Shown: positions 6,385 through 8,952 of the stretch, piece by piece
Position numbering within the stretch: the stretch's first letter is position 1
Layout of the letters: every line of letters starts with the position of its first letter
Origin: an uncultured Armatimonadota bacterium
GTDB taxonomy: Bacteria; Armatimonadota; Armatimonadia; Armatimonadales; Armatimonadaceae
Length of the DNA: 8,952 bases
Assembly (NCBI GenBank): GCA_903915615.1
Contig: CAIWTR010000357.1
Location: 1-8,952 of the forward strand
Direction of reading: 5' to 3'
The notes under the pieces: generated by a model
Database searches by the model: none
Told to the model about the DNA's origin: nothing
What the model saw: only the letters and a program-made list of their open reading frames with translations
Program-made: the position numbers and the translations under genes

Positions 6385-6784
6385 TGTTCACTGGAATACG
6401 CTGGAATTCCTATAGATGCACCGTGAAATACACGTTACTGCTCGTTACCAATTATGGGGTTTCGTCGTAGAAACGCGGCGGGTCGACACTTGGCGACACG
6501 CGCTCACTAGCATTGCTCTTGTGAGCATCACCTTTGACACTCTCGATCACGAGGCCTCATTCCAGCGAGCATTAAAACGACATCACGAGATGCCCTATGA
6601 TGTTCAAGCATATCCTTGATGTGAGATACCTCTAACGCTTGGATAGGTAACGATAATCCGGAATCTGCGTTTCAAAATCATTGCATATTCATCAAACCAG
6701 AGCTGACTTTTGCTTAGTTACACAATTCAATCCGTGGTTTAAAAGTGGCATCATGACGGGACTGAAACTGCTGGTGGAGACTTG
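6385..6784. other. Gene-poor divergent intergenic region
   Basis: About 400 bases separate the minus-strand DUF1549/DUF1553 operon from the plus-strand pseudopilin and should hold both promoters, but neither is clear. Visible structure is modest: the direct repeat TGGAAT at 6392-6397 and 6402-6407, an inverted repeat GTTTC/GAAAC (6459-6463 and 6470-6474), and GCTCAC/GTGAGC (6502-6507 and 6521-6526) around a 13-base loop. A 67-codon plus-strand frame at 6416-6619 has no family resemblance and weak start signals. A 14-codon frame (6753-6797, MTGLKLLVETWWLT) overlaps the pseudopilin start. I see no RNA gene here. Confidence 0.4.
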
Positions 6785-7588
6785 GTGGCTCACTTGATAC
6801 TTGAAGCGAATCGATGGAAAAGGGCATTTACACTGATCGAATTGTTGATTGTGATTGCCATCATTTCAATCCTGTCAGCAATCCTCTTTCCAGTGTTTGG
6901 AAAAGCGCGAAGCAGCGGGCGGCGTACAGCATGTCTAAGCAATGTCAAACAGATTGGCACTGCAATTGGAATGTACACAAGCGACTATGATGGTGCATTT
7001 CCAAACACAGGTGATCCTTATTTGTGGGTGGGAAAGCGATTTCGCTGGCCAATAATGCCATACCTTGGTGTTGCCAAGAAGAGCGCAGCTGAGGCATCCG
7101 GCGACCGCTACAAATCAGCAAATGGGGCATCAAACCTCTTGCTGTGCCCCGAAGACGTTGCCGCAAGCAGCTTTGACTCCACCAGCTACGCATACTCTGC
7201 GGCTTTCTACGAAAGTGATGAAAGCTTAGCTGCGATCACATCTATACAGAATCTGATTCAGGCCTTTTCAAAGCCTGGCTCCCTCGCTCAGACAGTTTCT
7301 CGGACGGATGCCGATGTTGTGTATCCAAGTCAGAAAGTGATGGTTACTGAGTGGACGAATAATCATGACTTTGCTGGTAGCAAGCCGATAGGGATGTGGG
7401 GGACGATTGTCGCGCCGTTTGACACTCCGGGAAAGGACAGCTACTCAGGTGGGAGAGTCGTCTTGTTTGCTGATCTCCATACAAAGTTTGTAAAAGCCAG
7501 TACGTTTGTGAAAAAGGCCAATCCAAAACTGGATGCGCCAGATCCAAACCTGACACCGGGTGGGCTTCGTGGCATCGACATCCCGTGA
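6785..7588 (+). CDS. Type II secretion/type IV pilus-like pseudopilin (DUF1559-like)
   Basis: A 267-residue pseudopilin. A short charged leader ending in NRWKRA is followed by FTLIELLIVIAIISILSAIL, the class III prepilin helix, with the conserved Glu at the fifth mature position (residue 19). The cleavage site has Ala at -1 where Gly is usual. The next part, AILFPVFGKARSSGRRTACL followed by SNVKQIGTAIGMYTSDYDG, is the style common in Armatimonadota and Planctomycetota. The C-terminus (about 219-235, SYSGGRVVLFADLHTKF) resembles the FADGHVKF end of DUF1559 pseudopilins, with Leu in place of Gly. No in-frame ATG precedes the pilin helix. I chose the GTG at 6785 because GGTGGAG ends five bases upstream; TTG at 6782 or 6794 is possible. 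It is expected to be processed by a prepilin peptidase and to sit in the inner membrane or a pseudopilus. No other secretion gene is nearby, which is common for these scattered genes. Confidence 0.88.
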   Translation: MAHLILEANRWKRAFTLIELLIVIAIISILSAILFPVFGKARSSGRRTACLSNVKQIGTAIGMYTSDYDGAFPNTGDPYLWVGKRFRWPIMPYLGVAKKSAAEASGDRYKSANGASNLLLCPEDVAASSFDSTSYAYSAAFYESDESLAAITSIQNLIQAFSKPGSLAQTVSRTDADVVYPSQKVMVTEWTNNHDFAGSKPIGMWGTIVAPFDTPGKDSYSGGRVVLFADLHTKFVKASTFVKKANPKLDAPDPNLTPGGLRGIDIP

Positions 7589-7670
7589 TGTTGCAATAGC
7601 GGGACAGAAGTTGGAGCTTAAAAACCAGCCGTCTACGCACGGATGCGCACATTGTATTGGTTATCTGGAA

Positions 7671-7742
7671 TGGACGGTACAGGATTCGAACCTGTGACCC
7701 CCGCCGTGTGAAGGCGATGCTCTACCACTGAGCCAACCGTCC
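7671..7742 (-). tRNA. tRNA-Val (anticodon CAC)
   Basis: On the minus strand all four arms fold. The acceptor is GGACGGT with ACCGTCC and discriminator A. The D stem is GCTC/GAGC around AGTGGTA. The anticodon stem is TCGCC/GGCGG with loop TTCACAC, giving anticodon CAC, which reads the valine codon GUG. The variable loop is GGGTC, and the T arm is ACAGG-TTCGAAT-CCTGT. It is 72 bases long, and the 3' CCA is not encoded (TTCC follows the discriminator). It stands alone between the pseudopilin and the thiol oxidoreductase gene. A weak hairpin ending in CTGGTTTTT (minus strand, about 7662 down to 7620) could end its transcript. Confidence 0.95.
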
Positions 7743-7808
7743 AGAGCCCATAAGTTATCACAGGTAACCCCGGTAAACAAATCGCACACGTTCGCTCCAA
7801 AGGCATAC

Positions 7809-7837
7809 CAGACAGATGCAATTCATGCAGGTAGACT
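7809..7837 (+). promoter_or_regulatory. Candidate promoter for the FrnE-like/FAH gene pair
   Basis: CAGACA (7809-7814, 4/6 to TTGACA) is followed after 17 bases by TAGACT (7832-7837, 4/6 to TATAAT). The -10 ends six bases before the ATG at 7844, so a transcript from here would be essentially leaderless. That would fit the lack of a well-spaced ribosome binding site. Evidence is limited to the two weak boxes and their spacing. Confidence 0.3.
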
Positions 7838-7843
7838 AGCATT

Positions 7844-8515
7844 ATGGCTACAGTATTTGACCTCCGGCCGCAGATGCGCCGTGACAATGTCGTCCTCTAT
7901 CATGACATCGTTTGCCCGTGGTGCTACGTTGGATTATTCCAGGCAGCGCGCCTCGAACAGCAATTTGGTATCGAAATCACGTGGCTGGGTGCTGAGCTGT
8001 TCCCACCAGACCTCGATGGCCCTCCATCCAATCCAGGACCACGCCCTGCGATTGTCAGAGATCCTAATAAGCCAAACCGCTTCGATGACTTCACAGCCGC
8101 TGAGGGCGTCCCAATGTCCGATGTTCGCCCAGGATTTGTCCGCTCGCACAGGGCTCTTCTCGCCTTAGAGTTTGCAAAGACCCTCGGGCATGAAACGTTC
8201 AACCTTTTCAATACGGCCATCTACAAAGCCTATTGGGAGCAGTATGCCGACATCGAAAACATCGATGTCCTACGCGAAATCGCCAAGGGTGTTGGTATCG
8301 ATGATGCTGCAATGGCAACATCGGTGGATAGTGAAGCATACGCCGATCAGATTCTTCCATTTGATGATGGTGCGTACGGTGCAGGCGTTCGCAATGTACC
8401 AACCTTCATCTTTGGGGCTAATGAGGTTATGGCTGAAGCCAATTACGATGACCTTGCGCGTGCCATGGAGCGCTTCCTTGGACGCGTTCGCCGCCTGCCA
8501 GAAGGTACGCTGTAA
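7844..8515 (+). CDS. FrnE/DsbA-family thiol oxidoreductase
   Basis: A 223-residue protein of the DsbA/2-hydroxychromene-2-carboxylate isomerase superfamily, FrnE-like branch. A thioredoxin-fold strand leads to the CPWC redox motif at residues 24-27 in HDIVCPWCYVG. The helical insertion covers about 75-170, including RSHRALLALEFAK and FNTAIYKAYW. The cis-proline loop is NVPTF with P186, followed by FIFGANEVMAEAN. Chromene isomerases of this fold lack the CxxC pair, so a redox or disulfide role is more likely here. There is no signal peptide, so it should act in the cytoplasm. The ATG at 7844 is preceded by AGG only at a long distance; an ATG at 7874 is less likely because it would cut into the region before the first strand. 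The stop TAA shares its last base with the ATG of the next gene (TAATG), so the two are probably co-translated. Confidence 0.9.
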   Translation: MATVFDLRPQMRRDNVVLYHDIVCPWCYVGLFQAARLEQQFGIEITWLGAELFPPDLDGPPSNPGPRPAIVRDPNKPNRFDDFTAAEGVPMSDVRPGFVRSHRALLALEFAKTLGHETFNLFNTAIYKAYWEQYADIENIDVLREIAKGVGIDDAAMATSVDSEAYADQILPFDDGAYGAGVRNVPTFIFGANEVMAEANYDDLARAMERFLGRVRRLPEGTL

Positions 8516-8952
8516 TGCATTTCGCGAGGGCGCTTGAAACTGGAAATGTGCTGTGGCAGCTCACCGATGGCCGCTTCTGCGATCTGACCATCGCGCTTGG
8601 GACATTGGCGCCAAAGTCCGTCTTCGATGCGGTATGTGACCAGGATCTCCATGCAAACCTGCTCTGGCTGCCCCTTCGCGAAGACTATTGCCTCCCCGCA
8701 TCAACCGCCCTCGCATGCCCATTGCCAGCACCAAATCGGATTCTGGCCATTGGACGCAATTACGCTGATCATGCCAAAGAGCTGGGAAATGCCATCCCAG
8801 ATGAGCCAGTTGTCTTCCAAAAGGCAAACAGCAGCATCATCGGTCCCGGGGAGTCCATCGTTCTGCCAACCGCTATCGGTCAGGTTGACCATGAAGGTGA
8901 GCTTTTGGTCGTGATCGGGACGGGGGGACGGGACATCGCGCTGGATGCCGCA
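8515..8952 (+). CDS. Fumarylacetoacetate hydrolase family protein, 3' end beyond the window
   Basis: The frame stays open for 146 codons from the ATG at 8515 to the window edge. An N-terminal domain of about 70 residues precedes the catalytic FAH domain, which starts at PAPNRILAIGRNYADHAKEL (about 71-90). That stretch carries the conserved His (H86) of the family. Further on are PVVFQKANSSIIGPGESIVLP (about 98-118, conserved substrate-loop region) and VDHEGELLVVIG (124-135), whose E127 and E129 form the ExE metal-binding pair. Family members hydrolyse or decarboxylate beta-diketo acids such as fumarylpyruvate, or act as oxaloacetate tautomerases; the exact substrate cannot be told from the half seen. 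GAAGG nine bases before the ATG is a good ribosome binding site inside the preceding gene. The upstream FrnE-like gene shares one base with it, indicating an operon. Confidence 0.88.
   Translation, partial: MHFARALETGNVLWQLTDGRFCDLTIALGTLAPKSVFDAVCDQDLHANLLWLPLREDYCLPASTALACPLPAPNRILAIGRNYADHAKELGNAIPDEPVVFQKANSSIIGPGESIVLPTAIGQVDHEGELLVVIGTGGRDIALDAA

Noticed and set aside
6416..6619. 67-codon plus-strand frame in the divergent intergenic region
   Set aside because: No domain, no signal peptide, poorly placed ribosome binding site and no partner gene; kept only as a remark in the intergenic entry.
7633..7887. 84-codon minus-strand frame across the tRNA
   Set aside because: Its product contains VVEHRLHTAGVTGSNPVPS, the typical false peptide obtained by translating a tRNA gene; the tRNA fold explains the sequence.

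Overview
This window looks like a chromosomal segment of an environmental bacterium, most likely Armatimonadota; Planctomycetota or Verrucomicrobiota-type relatives are the alternatives. Four things point that way. There is a secreted PEP-CTERM protein. There is a paired cytochrome/DUF1549/DUF1553 and DUF1501 operon of the planctomycete type. There is a type II pseudopilin with an FTLIELL...AILFPVF N-terminus and an ADLHTKF-like C-terminus. GC content is moderate. The phylum is inferred from protein style only; there is no rRNA in the window.

Layout. The left edge (1-109, minus) holds the start of an unidentified gene with a good ribosome binding site and a TATAAT box. It diverges from a PEP-CTERM protein gene (359-961, plus), which is followed by a strong hairpin. 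Next is a 166-residue orphan protein (1106-1606, plus) with its own candidate promoter and a textbook terminator. Directly behind it lies a partial tandem copy of the last 30 codons of that gene plus its terminator (1711-1871), and then a 16-base scrap of a third copy (1898-1913). This is the most unusual structure here: the coding part of the copy differs only at synonymous positions, while the spacer around it has diverged much more.

From 1977 to 6384 a two-gene minus-strand operon encodes a 980-residue secreted protein with two CxxCH motifs (PSCyt1, DUF1549, beta-sandwich insert, DUF1553) and, overlapping it by 8 bases, a Tat-exported DUF1501 protein. The two are probably made together and act in the cell envelope, but their biochemical role is unknown. 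A gene-poor stretch (6385-6784) separates this operon from the divergently transcribed pseudopilin (6785-7588), which appears to start at a non-ATG codon.

The right part holds a tRNA-Val(CAC) gene on the minus strand (7671-7742). It is followed by a plus-strand pair with a TAATG junction: a FrnE/DsbA-like thiol oxidoreductase (7844-8515) and the first 146 codons of a fumarylacetoacetate hydrolase family enzyme (8515 to the right edge).

I saw no CRISPR array, insertion sequence, integrase, toxin-antitoxin pair or phage gene. The window is mostly ordinary chromosome. The decayed tandem array behind the orphan gene is the part that deserves a second look.
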